Assembly: GCA_937896895.1 (NCBI GenBank)
Contig: CALBNV010000108.1
Coordinates: 1 to 32,804 of the forward strand
DNA from: an uncultured Bacteroidales bacterium
GTDB taxonomy: Bacteria; Bacteroidota; Bacteroidia; Bacteroidales; F082
Direction of reading: 5' to 3'
Length of the DNA: 32,804 nt
A program made the position numbers and the translations under genes. Of this stretch, positions 20,885 through 30,083 are shown one piece after another (the stretch's first letter is position 1; every line of letters starts with the position of its first letter). The notes under the pieces are model-generated. The model did not search any database. It saw nothing but the letters and a program-made list of their open reading frames with translations, and was not told the DNA's origin.

Positions 20885-21400
20885 TTAAAGGCCGAGTTTC
20901 GCCTTCACGTCGGCTGTGATGTCGATGGCATCTGTTCCGATATAGACGATAGCGCCGACTGACTTGTCGAAGATGTAAGTATAACCTTTTTCCTTACCCA
21001 CCGTGTTGACGGCGTTCTGGACTTTCTCGATGACCGGGGTCAGGAGTTCGACTCTTTTTTCATCAAATGCTGTCTCTGCGTTTGCCTGAAAGTCCTGAAT
21101 TCTGCCTTGAAGGTCCATGATTTCCTTTTCCTTTGACTGACGGAGGATGTTCGACATTGTTGCGGCATTGGCTTCATAGTCTTTCATTTTTGCCTGATAT
21201 TCTGTCGCCATAGTCTGAAGTTCCTGCTGGAGTTCAGTGTAATAGGTCTGAAAATCCTGTTCGATTTTTGCTCGTTCTGGCATGATTTCTGTAATAGCCG
21301 ATAAATCAACGTAGGCAATTTTCAATGTCTGTGCGTTAGCAACAATACCGAAACCTAATGCTAACACAAATAAACACAATACTTTAGATAACTTTTTCAT
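20885..21400 (-). CDS. OmpH/Skp family periplasmic chaperone, second paralogue
   Basis: This 171-aa protein has a signal peptide (1-23, ending ANAQ) and the OmpH pattern: LKIAYVDLSAITEIMPE, a long charged coiled coil (about 45-120), and a C-terminal beta strand pair YTYIFDKSVGAIVYI. Skp-like trimers hold unfolded outer-membrane proteins in the periplasm and hand them to BamA. It is downstream of the first OmpH with a 71-bp gap containing its own -7 box, so it can be expressed separately from the bamA operon. Confidence 0.9.
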   Translation of the reverse strand: MKKLSKVLCLFVLALGFGIVANAQTLKIAYVDLSAITEIMPERAKIEQDFQTYYTELQQELQTMATEYQAKMKDYEANAATMSNILRQSKEKEIMDLQGRIQDFQANAETAFDEKRVELLTPVIEKVQNAVNTVGKEKGYTYIFDKSVGAIVYIGTDAIDITADVKAKLGL

Positions 21401-21436
21401 TATTGTTAAAAATTTAAATTAATCTCAAAATTTTTG

Positions 21437-21444
21437 CAAAGATA
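21437..21444 (-). promoter_or_regulatory. -7 promoter box of the second ompH
   Basis: The minus strand reads TATCTTTG (TAnnTTTG), 36 bp upstream of the ompH ATG at 21400. Confidence 0.6.
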
Positions 21445-21471
21445 TAAAATTTTTCACAAACTCATCAAAAA

Positions 21472-22095
21472 TTATTTTTTCGAGCCTTTGTCGTTATTAT
21501 TTCCTCCCGAAGAGGGCTTTGAGCCGCCGTTGGAGCGTTTGCGGTCTTCCTTGCGAACAGTTTGCATCACATTGCCGATTTCATCGAGCACGTCATCGCT
21601 TATATCGTTCTTCTCATTGCAATAAAGCACCGTTGCACCAGAGGCCTTGTCGAAAACGAAAGCGTAGTTTTTGATGAGTGCTATTTGATTTATCGCGTTA
21701 TAAATCTTCTCTTGTATCGGCTGGATGAGTTCGATTCTTTTTGTGAAAAGCTGTCCTTCCGGCCCGAAATAATCCATCTGCAATGTCACGATTTCCTGTT
21801 CCTTTGCAGCGATTTCCTCCTCTTTTTTTCTTTTCTGTTCGTCGGTGAGAAGTACAGACTCTGTCTGATATTCGCGTTGAAGGGCATCCACTTTTGTCCT
21901 CAGCGCCTTGATTTCCTTCTCCCATTTCGACGAAAGTTGGTTTATCTGTTCCTGTGCGTCGCCGTATTCCGGAATGTTTTGCAGGATATATTCCGTATCG
22001 ACGAAAGCGAATTTCTGATTTCCCTGCGCCTCTGCTGAACTGATTCCAAGAACCATCAGGAGTGCGAGCAATAAAATTGATTTTGCAGTTTTCAT
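21472..22095 (-). CDS. OmpH/Skp family periplasmic chaperone, first paralogue
   Basis: The 207-aa protein has a signal peptide (1-23, ending AEAQ), the OmpH start KFAFVDTEYILQNIPEY, a long coiled coil (about 48-125, including AKEQEIVTLQ) and the closing strands AFVFDKASGATVLYC. The C-terminal 35 residues are a disordered Ser/Gly/Lys/Asn-rich tail (RSNGGSKPSSGGNNNDKGSK) absent from the second paralogue. It lies 35 bp downstream of bamA and is very likely in its operon. The two ompH genes are clear paralogues with different tails. Confidence 0.9.
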   Translation of the reverse strand: MKTAKSILLLALLMVLGISSAEAQGNQKFAFVDTEYILQNIPEYGDAQEQINQLSSKWEKEIKALRTKVDALQREYQTESVLLTDEQKRKKEEEIAAKEQEIVTLQMDYFGPEGQLFTKRIELIQPIQEKIYNAINQIALIKNYAFVFDKASGATVLYCNEKNDISDDVLDEIGNVMQTVRKEDRKRSNGGSKPSSGGNNNDKGSKK

Positions 22096-22130
22096 ATATT
22101 ATCTAATCTTTTTCGTTAATCATTTTACAG

Positions 22131-24803
22131 TTAGTCGATTGAGCCGCCGATTGAGAAGTGGAACTGGCTTCCGGAAGCATTGGTGGAGCCTGGCACGTCA
22201 TCGAAGCCATAGCCCCAGTCGAGGCCGAGCATGCCGAACATCGGGAGATAGATCCTGAGGCCGATGCCGGCGGAGCGATACACATCGAACGGATTGAAAT
22301 TATCCGCGCCCGACCAGCAGTCGCCGGCCTCGACAAAGCCGAGGGCGAAGATAGTTGCCTGCGGGTTGAGTGTCAACGGATAGCGCAGCTCCATGGTATA
22401 TTTCGTGAATATCGTGCCGCCGTTAAGTCCGTCTATGCCGGTCGGGGTGAGCGACTCGTTTGAGTAGCCTCTCATGCCCACGATCTCACGTCCGTCGAGG
22501 TTTGTTGATGACGAGAGTCCGTCGCCTCCGAGGTAGAACCTCTGGAACGGCGTGGCACCGACCTTGTCGTTGTAATATCCGAGGTATCCGAAGCGCACCC
22601 TCGTCATGAACACGAGTTTGTCGTACAGTTCGGTGTAGAACGCCGCCTTGAACTTCCATTTATGGAACTCAACCCATTTGTACATGGCATCCTGACGAGC
22701 CGATTTATTATTATCACCGGGATATTCTTTATCGTAGTCAACGCCATTAATTAAAGAATAAGGCGGTGTGAGTTCGAGTGAGAGGATTATCTCCGAGCCG
22801 TATCTCGGGTAAATCGGCTGGCTGACCGAATTACGCCCGATCGTGATGTTATAGCCTATGATGTTGAAATCGCCCGAGCCGGTCCCGAAGTTGAACACAG
22901 ACGCGTAATTGTTCAGATGGTAACGGATTAGATTCACTCCGTTGTAGATGGTGAAATAGTCGTCCGGCCATGTCAGGCGTTGACCTAATCCGATAGAGAC
23001 ACCCATCTGGCTGAATGACCCGAAGGATTCGCTCGACTTGGAATATCCGTTGGTGTATATTGAGCGGAACACCGAGCCTGACAGTGAGTTAGGTCTCTTT
23101 CCGCCGAGCCATGGTTCGGTGAACGAGGCACCGTAGTAGATGTAGTTGGTACCGTATGTCTGCACCCTGAACGACAGTTTCTGTCCATCGCCGCTTGGAA
23201 TCGGCCGCCACGCGTCTTTCTTGAAGAATTTCTTGAACGAGAAGTTGTTGAGTGACAGTCCCAAAGAAAGCATGAGCCGGTTATAGCCCCATCCTGCGGA
23301 GAGTTCAATCTGATCGGATGATGTCTCTTCGACATGATAGACTATGTCCACTGTCCCGTCCGACGGGTCTGGCTCCGGCACCGGATTGAGGGTCTCGGCG
23401 TTAAAGTATTGAAGTGCAGCGAGTTCCCTTGTCGTCCTGATGATATCCGAACGGCTGAAGAGTTGTCCGGGCTTGGTGTACATCTCACGGATGATGACAT
23501 TGTCGTTAGTCTTGGTGTTGCCCACGACCTTGACTCGTTTGATTGTAGCCTGTTCGCCCTCGCTCATGCGGATTTCGAGGTCTATGGTGTCATTATCCAC
23601 CCTCACCTCAATCGGTTCGACACGGAAGAACAGGTAACCGTCATCCATGTAAAGCGAAGAGACATCCATCCCTTCCTCGCTGTAGGTCAAGTTCTTGTCA
23701 AGAAGTTCCTGGTTATAGACATCGCCTTTTCTTATTCCGAGCACTCGGTTAAGCACCGCCGTGTCGTACTTCGTGTTCCCGACCCAAGAGATGTTGCCGA
23801 AATAATATTTGTCACCCTCATCGATGACAAGTTTGATGCCGAGGTTCTTATCGTCAATAACATAGACAGAATCGCTCACTATCCTCGCGTCTCTGTATCC
23901 TTTTGAGTTATACTTGGCAATGATTTTATTCTTGTCATCCTCATAATTTGACTGGTTGAATTTTGATGACTTGAATATTCTCGGTCTGATGTTGTTGCCA
24001 ACGTAGTCGAGCAACTCTTCTTCCGCTTTCAGCGGTTTGAGTGTCACGATGTCCCAAATGGCATTGACCACTGTCGCGCCGAGTGGGCGGAGAGGGTCGA
24101 ACTTGCCTCTTTCTTTAGTCTCCTTCATGGCGGCACGCACCTGGTTGTCTGACAGCACCTCATTGCCTTCAATGTCGATGTTCCCGATCTTGACCTTGTG
24201 TTTCTTGTCAATCTTGAGGTTGAGTATGACGTAATTCTCCCGTGTCGTGTCATTGACGGCGTCGATAACGACCTCGGTGTTCAGATAGCCCTTTTCGGCA
24301 TAATAATCAGTGATGATGCCGCGGGTCTTGTTGTATGTATGTTCTGTCGCGACATCGCCCCTGGTAAGGTTGATTTTCTTCCTCAGCTCATCGGCTTCCG
24401 ACTTCTTCACACCTCTGAAGGAGAACTTGCTGATGCGGGGTCTCTCGGTAATCGTGATGTTGAGGAATATCTTACCGCTTATCTTCTGCACGCATGAAAT
24501 CTGGACATCCTCAAAAAGACCCTGTTCCCACAGTTTCTTGATTGCATTGGTGATCTTGTCTCCAGGTACTTTCACCGTCGTGCCGACTTGCAATCCCGAC
24601 AACATTGTCACGACGTTCGGGTCAACGAATTTCGCGCCGGTGACGGTGATGCCGCCGATCTCATATTCCCTCGGAAGGGAATAATCAATGTCGGACATAT
24701 CGTTGCCGACCTGAATCTGTGCATTAGAGACATTGCCAAGCAGCAGGCAGACAAAGCAGAGTAATGCAGTAAATATTTTATATCCTTTAAGAGAAGTCAT
24801 CAT
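22131..24803 (-). CDS. bamA: Outer membrane protein assembly factor BamA
   Basis: BamA folds and inserts beta-barrel proteins into the outer membrane. With the start at 24803 it has about 890 aa: a signal peptide (ending VSNAQ, about 28), five POTRA domains (about 45-120, 120-200, 200-330, 330-410 and 415-490, opening with strands such as YEIGGITVTGAK, ISKFSFRG, VKIGNIDIEGNE, YFGNISWVGN and ATIKRVKVVGNT), and a C-terminal 16-strand barrel (about 500-890) ending in FHFSIGGSID. The ORF can be opened to 24875, but this overlaps uppS by 71 bp. The ATGATG at 24798-24803 follows the uppS TGA by one base and begins a proper signal peptide. Confidence 0.95.
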   Translation of the reverse strand: MMTSLKGYKIFTALLCFVCLLLGNVSNAQIQVGNDMSDIDYSLPREYEIGGITVTGAKFVDPNVVTMLSGLQVGTTVKVPGDKITNAIKKLWEQGLFEDVQISCVQKISGKIFLNITITERPRISKFSFRGVKKSEADELRKKINLTRGDVATEHTYNKTRGIITDYYAEKGYLNTEVVIDAVNDTTRENYVILNLKIDKKHKVKIGNIDIEGNEVLSDNQVRAAMKETKERGKFDPLRPLGATVVNAIWDIVTLKPLKAEEELLDYVGNNIRPRIFKSSKFNQSNYEDDKNKIIAKYNSKGYRDARIVSDSVYVIDDKNLGIKLVIDEGDKYYFGNISWVGNTKYDTAVLNRVLGIRKGDVYNQELLDKNLTYSEEGMDVSSLYMDDGYLFFRVEPIEVRVDNDTIDLEIRMSEGEQATIKRVKVVGNTKTNDNVIIREMYTKPGQLFSRSDIIRTTRELAALQYFNAETLNPVPEPDPSDGTVDIVYHVEETSSDQIELSAGWGYNRLMLSLGLSLNNFSFKKFFKKDAWRPIPSGDGQKLSFRVQTYGTNYIYYGASFTEPWLGGKRPNSLSGSVFRSIYTNGYSKSSESFGSFSQMGVSIGLGQRLTWPDDYFTIYNGVNLIRYHLNNYASVFNFGTGSGDFNIIGYNITIGRNSVSQPIYPRYGSEIILSLELTPPYSLINGVDYDKEYPGDNNKSARQDAMYKWVEFHKWKFKAAFYTELYDKLVFMTRVRFGYLGYYNDKVGATPFQRFYLGGDGLSSSTNLDGREIVGMRGYSNESLTPTGIDGLNGGTIFTKYTMELRYPLTLNPQATIFALGFVEAGDCWSGADNFNPFDVYRSAGIGLRIYLPMFGMLGLDWGYGFDDVPGSTNASGSQFHFSIGGSID

Positions 24804-24804
24804 T

Positions 24805-25551
24805 TCATTTTTTAAGTTGTTCGCTTGTCTTACCGAATCTCCGTTCTCGACTCTGGAAATTGACAACGGCTTCATACAGGTCTTCCTTCGAAAACTCAGG
24901 CCAGTATTTCTTCGTAAAATAAAGTTCCGAATATGCGATCTGCCAGAGAAGATAATTGCTGATTCTCTCTTCGCCGCTTGTACGTATAAGCAGTTCAGGG
25001 TCAGGCATATCCGCTGTCGCGAGATGCCCAGCTATACAGTTCTCATCAATATCCTCAACATTCAGCGAGCCGTCTTTCACCCGAGTCGCGATATTTCTCA
25101 TCGCATTGACGATCTCCCATCGGCCCGAATAACTAAGGCAGAGGGTGAGAGTCATACGATTGTTATTCTTGGTATCATCTATTGCATACATCAAAGCGTC
25201 ATACTGCGACTTTGGCAGGCGTTTGAGGTCGCCGATGGCAGCAAGACGTATATTATTATCATTCAATGTCTTAAGTTCAGATTTCAACGCTTGTGTCAAG
25301 ATTGACATCAGAGCATCGACTTCTATGGATGAGCGGTTCCAGTTTTCGGTTGAGAAAGCATAAAGCGTAAGATATTTCACTCCGAGTTCAGCACAGGCTT
25401 CCGTTATGCGGCGCACGGTATCGACCCCGTGCTGATGTCCGAAGACACGCATCTTCCCTTGTTCCTTCGCCCATCTCCCATTGCCATCCATTATTATGGC
25501 GATGTGGCTTGGCAAACGTGAGCTGTCTATCTTATCTTTCAGGCTTTCCAT
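24805..25551 (-). CDS. uppS: Isoprenyl transferase (undecaprenyl diphosphate synthase)
   Basis: This cis-prenyltransferase makes the C55 lipid carrier for peptidoglycan and surface glycans in the cytoplasm. The 248-aa protein has the family signatures: IIMDGNGRWA with catalytic D22, the FGHQHGVDTVRRI helix, LTLYAFSTENWNR (about 61-73), and a C-terminal MPDPELLIRTSGEERISNYLLWQ with E-L-Y-F-T-K-K-Y-W-P. It is upstream of bamA with a one-base gap and 9 bp downstream of the DUF6089-like gene, so the three are one operon. Confidence 0.95.
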   Translation of the reverse strand: MESLKDKIDSSRLPSHIAIIMDGNGRWAKEQGKMRVFGHQHGVDTVRRITEACAELGVKYLTLYAFSTENWNRSSIEVDALMSILTQALKSELKTLNDNNIRLAAIGDLKRLPKSQYDALMYAIDDTKNNNRMTLTLCLSYSGRWEIVNAMRNIATRVKDGSLNVEDIDENCIAGHLATADMPDPELLIRTSGEERISNYLLWQIAYSELYFTKKYWPEFSKEDLYEAVVNFQSRERRFGKTSEQLKK

Positions 25552-25560
25552 AGCATTTCA

Positions 25561-26430
25561 TTAAAATGTGGTATATCTTCCGTTCAAGCCGACATCGCAT
25601 TTCTTGCTGTGAGGCAAGTTGAATTTGAACGCGACGGTGAAATTCAGGAAACTGTAGTAGTCGTATTTAACCGAGTCACCTCTTTTCAGATATTTTATCT
25701 CATTACCGCCGTCAACGGAGAGATTTCCCGACGGGTCGGCATACTGAGCCCATGAGTCGCCTTCATTCCACAGCGGATAATAGCCGCTGCAGTCATCAAG
25801 CCAGTCTGTCCACGCCCAATGCACACGCCATTCCAAAGCCAGGCCGATCCTCCTGTTGACGCTGTATTTCACGCCGAGACCGAACGGTATTGAAACAGCA
25901 CATTTATTATATTTTGCCGTGCCATCTTGAGTTTTATTCACATCACCGTCAGCATAGCCATCGACATCTGTCAAGACATTGCACAACTCCATGTCATCAA
26001 GGGTCTTAGGGTTGAAAGTCGCCATTCCGACGCCGGCGAAGATGTACGGCGTCACGAAATTCCTGCGGCTTCCTGTCCAATAGTCAAAGAAATTAAACTC
26101 TGCGATGAGTGAGAAATCATTGATGTTCGTCTTGAAACTGAGTTTCCTTTCAGGACAGATGCCCACTTTCTCATCAGAAGCCGTGATATTCATGTTTGAA
26201 TAAGAGAAACGGAAAGCCCAGCGCGAGCCTTGATAGTAGCGGACGACAGCGCCGAAACCCAGTTTGGCTTCGTTAAACGGCTTTATCGGATTCAAATCGC
26301 CATAATATGATGACAACCCACCACTTAGACCTACTTCAACAACCTGAGCATTTGCATTATTAACCGCAGTAAAAATCCCCACAAAAAGGGCCACAACAGC
26401 GACTATTCCGAACATTCTCCTGTTTTTCAT
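25561..26430 (-). CDS. Outer-membrane beta-barrel protein, DUF6089-like
   Basis: The 289-aa protein has a signal peptide (about 1-29, ending NANAQ). A porin-like repeated beta pattern follows: VEVGLSGGLSSYYGDLNP, GFGAVVRYYQGSRWAFRFSY, FVTPYIFAGVGMATFNP, IPFGLGVKYSVNRRIGLALE and the final strand FLNFTVAFKFNLP. The SSYYGDLNP opening and the place directly upstream of uppS-bamA are typical of the DUF6089 family in Bacteroidetes. Its role in the envelope is not established; a structural or assembly function is inferred from the operon. Two cysteines in the middle (CPER, CNVL) could form a disulfide in an extracellular loop. Confidence 0.78.
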   Translation of the reverse strand: MKNRRMFGIVAVVALFVGIFTAVNNANAQVVEVGLSGGLSSYYGDLNPIKPFNEAKLGFGAVVRYYQGSRWAFRFSYSNMNITASDEKVGICPERKLSFKTNINDFSLIAEFNFFDYWTGSRRNFVTPYIFAGVGMATFNPKTLDDMELCNVLTDVDGYADGDVNKTQDGTAKYNKCAVSIPFGLGVKYSVNRRIGLALEWRVHWAWTDWLDDCSGYYPLWNEGDSWAQYADPSGNLSVDGGNEIKYLKRGDSVKYDYYSFLNFTVAFKFNLPHSKKCDVGLNGRYTTF

Positions 26431-26490
26431 TCGTTTCTATTAACTTTCCACGTTGATTGTCAATGAGTTTACTTAATTATTACAAACTCA

Positions 26491-26498
26491 CAAAATTA
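26491..26498 (-). promoter_or_regulatory. -7 promoter box of the DUF6089-uppS-bamA-ompH operon
   Basis: The minus strand reads TAATTTTG (TAnnTTTG), 60 bp upstream of the ATG at 26430. The leader contains no other obvious element. Confidence 0.6.
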
Positions 26499-26589
26499 CA
26501 CATTTTTTTATATGTCCCAATAAAAATTTTCAAATTTTAATCTTTAACGCTGCATATTCTGATAAATTGTGCGTGACGTATTTTTAAGA

Positions 26590-27987
26590 TCAAATCGGAG
26601 CGACGAGATGTATGAAGAACCCTGTTTCACCCAAGCCGTTGAGTCCGTATTCAAATCTAAAGACGAGGTCATAATAGGTCACGAAATCCAACCCGACACC
26701 GGTTCCGAAGAGCCATTTATTTGCGAGTCTTGAGACGGTGCCGTCCAGAATTTTCACATTCCATGAATAGCCCAAATCGAAGAACAAATTGGCATACAGT
26801 GCCAGATGTATCTTGCCAAAGCGTTCATTCTTAATGAATTTGATATTTTTCGTCACCGGCTTAATAATCTCAAATTTCAAGTTATTCTTGAAGATCGCGA
26901 AATTAAGGGCATCGACGGCATAGAGGTCGTACGTCCGCACGTAGTCGTTGCCGTAACCAAGGCCTTTTGACAGGGAATATGGCGCGTCGTCATTGGCCGA
27001 CACTTTGGCGGTTATGTTCGACGCCCAGTAGAAACGGCCTCGGACAGGCGTGTACCAGTCGGCGGTCACTTTGCCATAAAACAGATCCGGCTCATTCTCG
27101 AAAGCACCTATTCCGACTTTTGTCATCTCGAACTCAAAGTAATGACCGTCAAGCGGATAGTTTTGGTCATCGCGATAGTCATTTTTGAATATCATTGAAA
27201 GCGTGACATATTGAAAGCGTTCATCACCTTTGTTTCCAAACGCATGATTCAGTGAGGTCAGAGTGTCGGCATAGAAATTGTCGTCGTAACGTGCGAGGAA
27301 GAAAAGCCGGTTTCTATGGCCCAGCCGCAGATATGGCTTCAGATACACGTAAGATGCCTCATGCGGGCAGCCGCGTTCAGCCTTGAAATACTGCACCCTG
27401 TCATTCCGTGTGGCATAAGCCACCTCTCTGTCCCGAAGATACCCCACACTTGCCTCCAAGCCAAGCCGTTGCCTGCTGGTAAGATACGGGATGTTATACG
27501 TCAACGAGTACTTCTGGTTGTAACCGAGTATCACTGTCATGTCGAGCTTATGCAAAAGCCCCCACAAGTTCTTCCACTCCATGTTGAATCCGTAGCTCAT
27601 TCTCCTGATGTCGCCTCCGTCAAGCCACGACATGACATATCTGTCAGCGTAATGCAGATACGGGATCGGCCACAGATACCAGCGTTCCACCATCTTGATT
27701 GTCAGCATCTTGCCGCCAGCGACTTCAGGGTCGTCAGCGATGTCAAAATCAACGAAGTTGAAGACCGTGGTGTTGAGCAGGTTCTCGCGGCTCATTTTCA
27801 TCTTATTCTCAAAGTCGCACAGGCGTATGGTGTCGCCCTCATCAAACAGAAGCTCCCTGAAAATCACTGATGGCTTGGTGACTCTGTTGCCTTCCAGCCT
27901 CACGTGCGTAAGCACCACTGACGGTTCTTCCTGTGAATATGCCGCACAAGACGCGAGCAAAAGTATAGCGAGGAGAAGCTTTCTCAT
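26590..27987 (-). CDS. Omp85-superfamily outer membrane protein with a single POTRA domain
   Basis: The 465-aa protein has a signal peptide (about 1-18, SCAAYSQ), one POTRA domain (about 22-100: VVLTHVRLEGNRVTKPSVIF, ENLLNTTVFNFVDFDI, MLTIKMVERW) and a beta-barrel domain of about 350 residues. The barrel ends in FRFEYGLNGLGETGFFIHLV. It resembles the BamA/TamA superfamily but has one POTRA instead of five, like short Omp85 proteins of Bacteroidetes. Its substrate is unknown; translocation or insertion of an envelope protein or lipid is possible. It lies upstream of the uppS-bamA operon on the same strand, separated by 159 bp containing a promoter. Confidence 0.85.
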   Translation of the reverse strand: MRKLLLAILLLASCAAYSQEEPSVVLTHVRLEGNRVTKPSVIFRELLFDEGDTIRLCDFENKMKMSRENLLNTTVFNFVDFDIADDPEVAGGKMLTIKMVERWYLWPIPYLHYADRYVMSWLDGGDIRRMSYGFNMEWKNLWGLLHKLDMTVILGYNQKYSLTYNIPYLTSRQRLGLEASVGYLRDREVAYATRNDRVQYFKAERGCPHEASYVYLKPYLRLGHRNRLFFLARYDDNFYADTLTSLNHAFGNKGDERFQYVTLSMIFKNDYRDDQNYPLDGHYFEFEMTKVGIGAFENEPDLFYGKVTADWYTPVRGRFYWASNITAKVSANDDAPYSLSKGLGYGNDYVRTYDLYAVDALNFAIFKNNLKFEIIKPVTKNIKFIKNERFGKIHLALYANLFFDLGYSWNVKILDGTVSRLANKWLFGTGVGLDFVTYYDLVFRFEYGLNGLGETGFFIHLVAPI

Positions 27988-28013
27988 GTTATGACATCAT
28001 TGCATCATTCCGA

Positions 28014-28925
28014 CTATTCATCATCCATCATATTACAATAATTGGCGTAACGCCACGCTGCAATCTCTTTGTTTTCAACGGCTTCCTTGACAGCGCAGTG
28101 TGGTTCATGGAGATGTGTGCAGTTGTTGAAACGACATTCCTGCATCAACGCACGCATCTCCGGGAAGCGTTGTGCGAGCGTCTCTTTCTCAAGGTCGAAC
28201 AGTCCGAACTCCTTGATGCCAGGCGTGTCGATGATGTAGCTTCCGAACTCGAGGTGGAACATCTGCGCGTATGTTGTCGTGTGCTTGCCTTTCTCGTGCA
28301 CATCAGATATCTCCCCTACTTTGACATTCAGTTTGGGGTCGAGAAGGTTCACGAGTGCCGACTTCCCGACGCCCGAGTGTCCAGAGAACAGGCATGTCTT
28401 GCCCTTCATCAAGTCTTTGAGCCTGTCACAGTTGTGTCCTGTCTTCGCGGAGACCAGAAACGACTCGTAACCGATTGAGTTATAGACTGTCATCAGTTCC
28501 TGTGCCGCCGCGTTCTGTTCTTCATCGTAGATGTCGCATTTATTAAATACAATCACCAGCGGGATATGATAAGCCTCGGCGGTGACGGCAAACCTGTCGA
28601 TGAAGCCCGTCGATGTCCGCGGTTGCGCTATCGTCGCCACAACGACGGCGAGGTCAACGTTGGAAGCGATTATGTGCGATTCCTTCGAGAGATTCACCGA
28701 TTTCCTGATTATCACGTTGTTACGTGGCAGCACGCGGTCGATGACACAAGTGTCTTTGTCGCGTTCCTTCTCATAGCTCACATTGTCGCCCACCGCCACA
28801 GGGTTTGTGGTGCGCACTCCGTTGAGTCGTATCTTACCTCTCAGGCGGCATTTGAGTATGGCACCGTCGTCATCGCGGACATCGTACCAGCTTCCTGTTG
28901 ACTTTATTACTTTTCCGATTGGCAT
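28014..28925 (-). CDS. rsgA: Small ribosomal subunit biogenesis GTPase RsgA
   Basis: RsgA is a circularly permuted GTPase that checks late maturation of the 30S subunit. With the ATG at 28925 it has 303 aa. An N-terminal OB fold is followed by the permuted G motifs in order: G4 NKCD, G1 GHSGVGKSALVN, the HTTT switch region and G3 DTPGIKEFG. The C-terminal zinc region CRFNNCTHLHEPHCAVKEAV follows. The ORF can be opened to 28949, but that ATG overlaps the -7 box at 28947-28954, so it cannot be the start. It ends 26 bp before the Omp85-like gene on the same strand. Confidence 0.95.
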   Translation of the reverse strand: MPIGKVIKSTGSWYDVRDDDGAILKCRLRGKIRLNGVRTTNPVAVGDNVSYEKERDKDTCVIDRVLPRNNVIIRKSVNLSKESHIIASNVDLAVVVATIAQPRTSTGFIDRFAVTAEAYHIPLVIVFNKCDIYDEEQNAAAQELMTVYNSIGYESFLVSAKTGHNCDRLKDLMKGKTCLFSGHSGVGKSALVNLLDPKLNVKVGEISDVHEKGKHTTTYAQMFHLEFGSYIIDTPGIKEFGLFDLEKETLAQRFPEMRALMQECRFNNCTHLHEPHCAVKEAVENKEIAAWRYANYCNMMDDE

Positions 28926-28946
28926 GTTGCATTCGTTTTGCGGATG

Positions 28947-28954
28947 CAAAAGTA
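28947..28954 (-). promoter_or_regulatory. -7 promoter box of rsgA
   Basis: The minus strand reads TACTTTTG (TAnnTTTG), 22 bp upstream of the chosen ATG. It overlaps the longer ORF's ATG (28949), which decides the start of rsgA. Confidence 0.65.
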
Positions 28955-28961
28955 CGGAATT

Positions 28962-30071
28962 TTATTTAACGACGTCACAAATTTGATAACGTTTTCCCGG
29001 AAGTGCAGTGACGACGCCGTCAAACTCCAACGACAGCAGCACAGACGCTATCTTTGTGGGAGTCAGCTCGGTGGCGACTATGATCTGGTCGAGGTGGACT
29101 GTGGTGTCACTGCCGAAGACATCAATGACCTTTTTCTCGTCATCGCTGAAATCGCGGAACAGACGCAGTTGTTTCGGGACGACCTTGGCATCGTGGTCCC
29201 ACCGCATGATATACCTCAAGTCATCGGCCGAGAGCATCAGGTTCGCCCTGTTCGTCTTGATGAGGTTGTTGCAGCCCTCGCTATATATGTCGCCCATCCG
29301 TCCCGGGATGGCGAAGACCTCCCTGTCGTACGAGTTGGCGATCTCCGCCGTTATCATGGCGCCTCCTTTCATGGCGCTTTCCACGACAATAAGGCAATCG
29401 ACCATGCCCGCGACTATCCTGTTGCGCTTCGGGAAATTCTCCTTGTCAGGCTTCGTGTCACATAAAAATTCTGTCAGAATACCTCCTCTCGCTAACATAT
29501 TATGTGCAAGTTTGTAATTATCAGCTGGATATATTATTTGCAGACCATGTCCCAGCACCCCAACGGTCGCAAGATTATATTTCAACGCGGATTTATGCGC
29601 CATAGTATCGACACCATACGCCAATCCGCTGACCACCAACACATTATCAGAACTCAATTCCCCAACAATCTTGTCAATGACACCCTTGCCGTAGTCGGTG
29701 ATGTTCCTCGTCCCGACGATGCCAACGGACCGCGGAGCATTCAAGTCGGCTGAACCTTTGTAATACAGCATCATAGGGCTGTCATGGCAGTGCTGCAAGC
29801 GTTTCGGATAATCGACATCAAGATAAAACAGCGGTTTCACATCGTTTTTCTCAATGAAGACAGCCTCTTTTTCGGCTCGCAGTAACGTCCTCTGAGAAAC
29901 GATGTTGTTCACGGTCTGCTCCCCGATGCCGGGAATCCGCATCAACGACTTCCTGCTTTCGCAAAACACCGCCTCCGCGCCCCCGCAGTAGGCCACCAAC
30001 TTCTTACCGTTCACATCGCCAATCCCCGGCACAAGCGTAAGAGCAATCTCATAAATTTTCTGTCTTTCCAT
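28962..30071 (-). CDS. dprA: DNA-processing protein DprA
   Basis: DprA binds incoming single-stranded DNA and loads RecA during transformation. With the ATG at 30071 it has 369 aa. A helix-hairpin-helix-like N-terminal region (ALTLVPGIGD, LMRIPGIGEQTV) precedes the extended Rossmann domain (SVGIVGTRNITDYGK, VVSGLAYGVDTMAHKSAL, GGILTEF, FPKRNRIVAG, GGAMITAEIA, AIPG). A short winged-helix C-terminal domain follows (DDEKKVIDVFG, LDQIIVATELTPTKIASVLL). The ORF opens 12 codons earlier, but a -7 box lies between the two candidate starts, almost touching the chosen ATG. Confidence 0.93.
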   Translation of the reverse strand: MERQKIYEIALTLVPGIGDVNGKKLVAYCGGAEAVFCESRKSLMRIPGIGEQTVNNIVSQRTLLRAEKEAVFIEKNDVKPLFYLDVDYPKRLQHCHDSPMMLYYKGSADLNAPRSVGIVGTRNITDYGKGVIDKIVGELSSDNVLVVSGLAYGVDTMAHKSALKYNLATVGVLGHGLQIIYPADNYKLAHNMLARGGILTEFLCDTKPDKENFPKRNRIVAGMVDCLIVVESAMKGGAMITAEIANSYDREVFAIPGRMGDIYSEGCNNLIKTNRANLMLSADDLRYIMRWDHDAKVVPKQLRLFRDFSDDEKKVIDVFGSDTTVHLDQIIVATELTPTKIASVLLSLEFDGVVTALPGKRYQICDVVK

Positions 30072-30075
30072 GCCG

Positions 30076-30083
30076 CAAAAATA
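30076..30083 (-). promoter_or_regulatory. -7-like box directly before dprA
   Basis: The minus strand reads TATTTTTG (TAnnTTTG), ending only 5 bases before the dprA ATG. If it is used, the transcript would be leaderless or nearly so. It could also be a chance match in A/T-rich DNA. Confidence 0.4.

Noticed and set aside
24804..24875. Longer start for BamA (24875)
   Set aside because: It would overlap uppS by 71 bp and bury the signal peptide; ATGATG just after the uppS stop is better.
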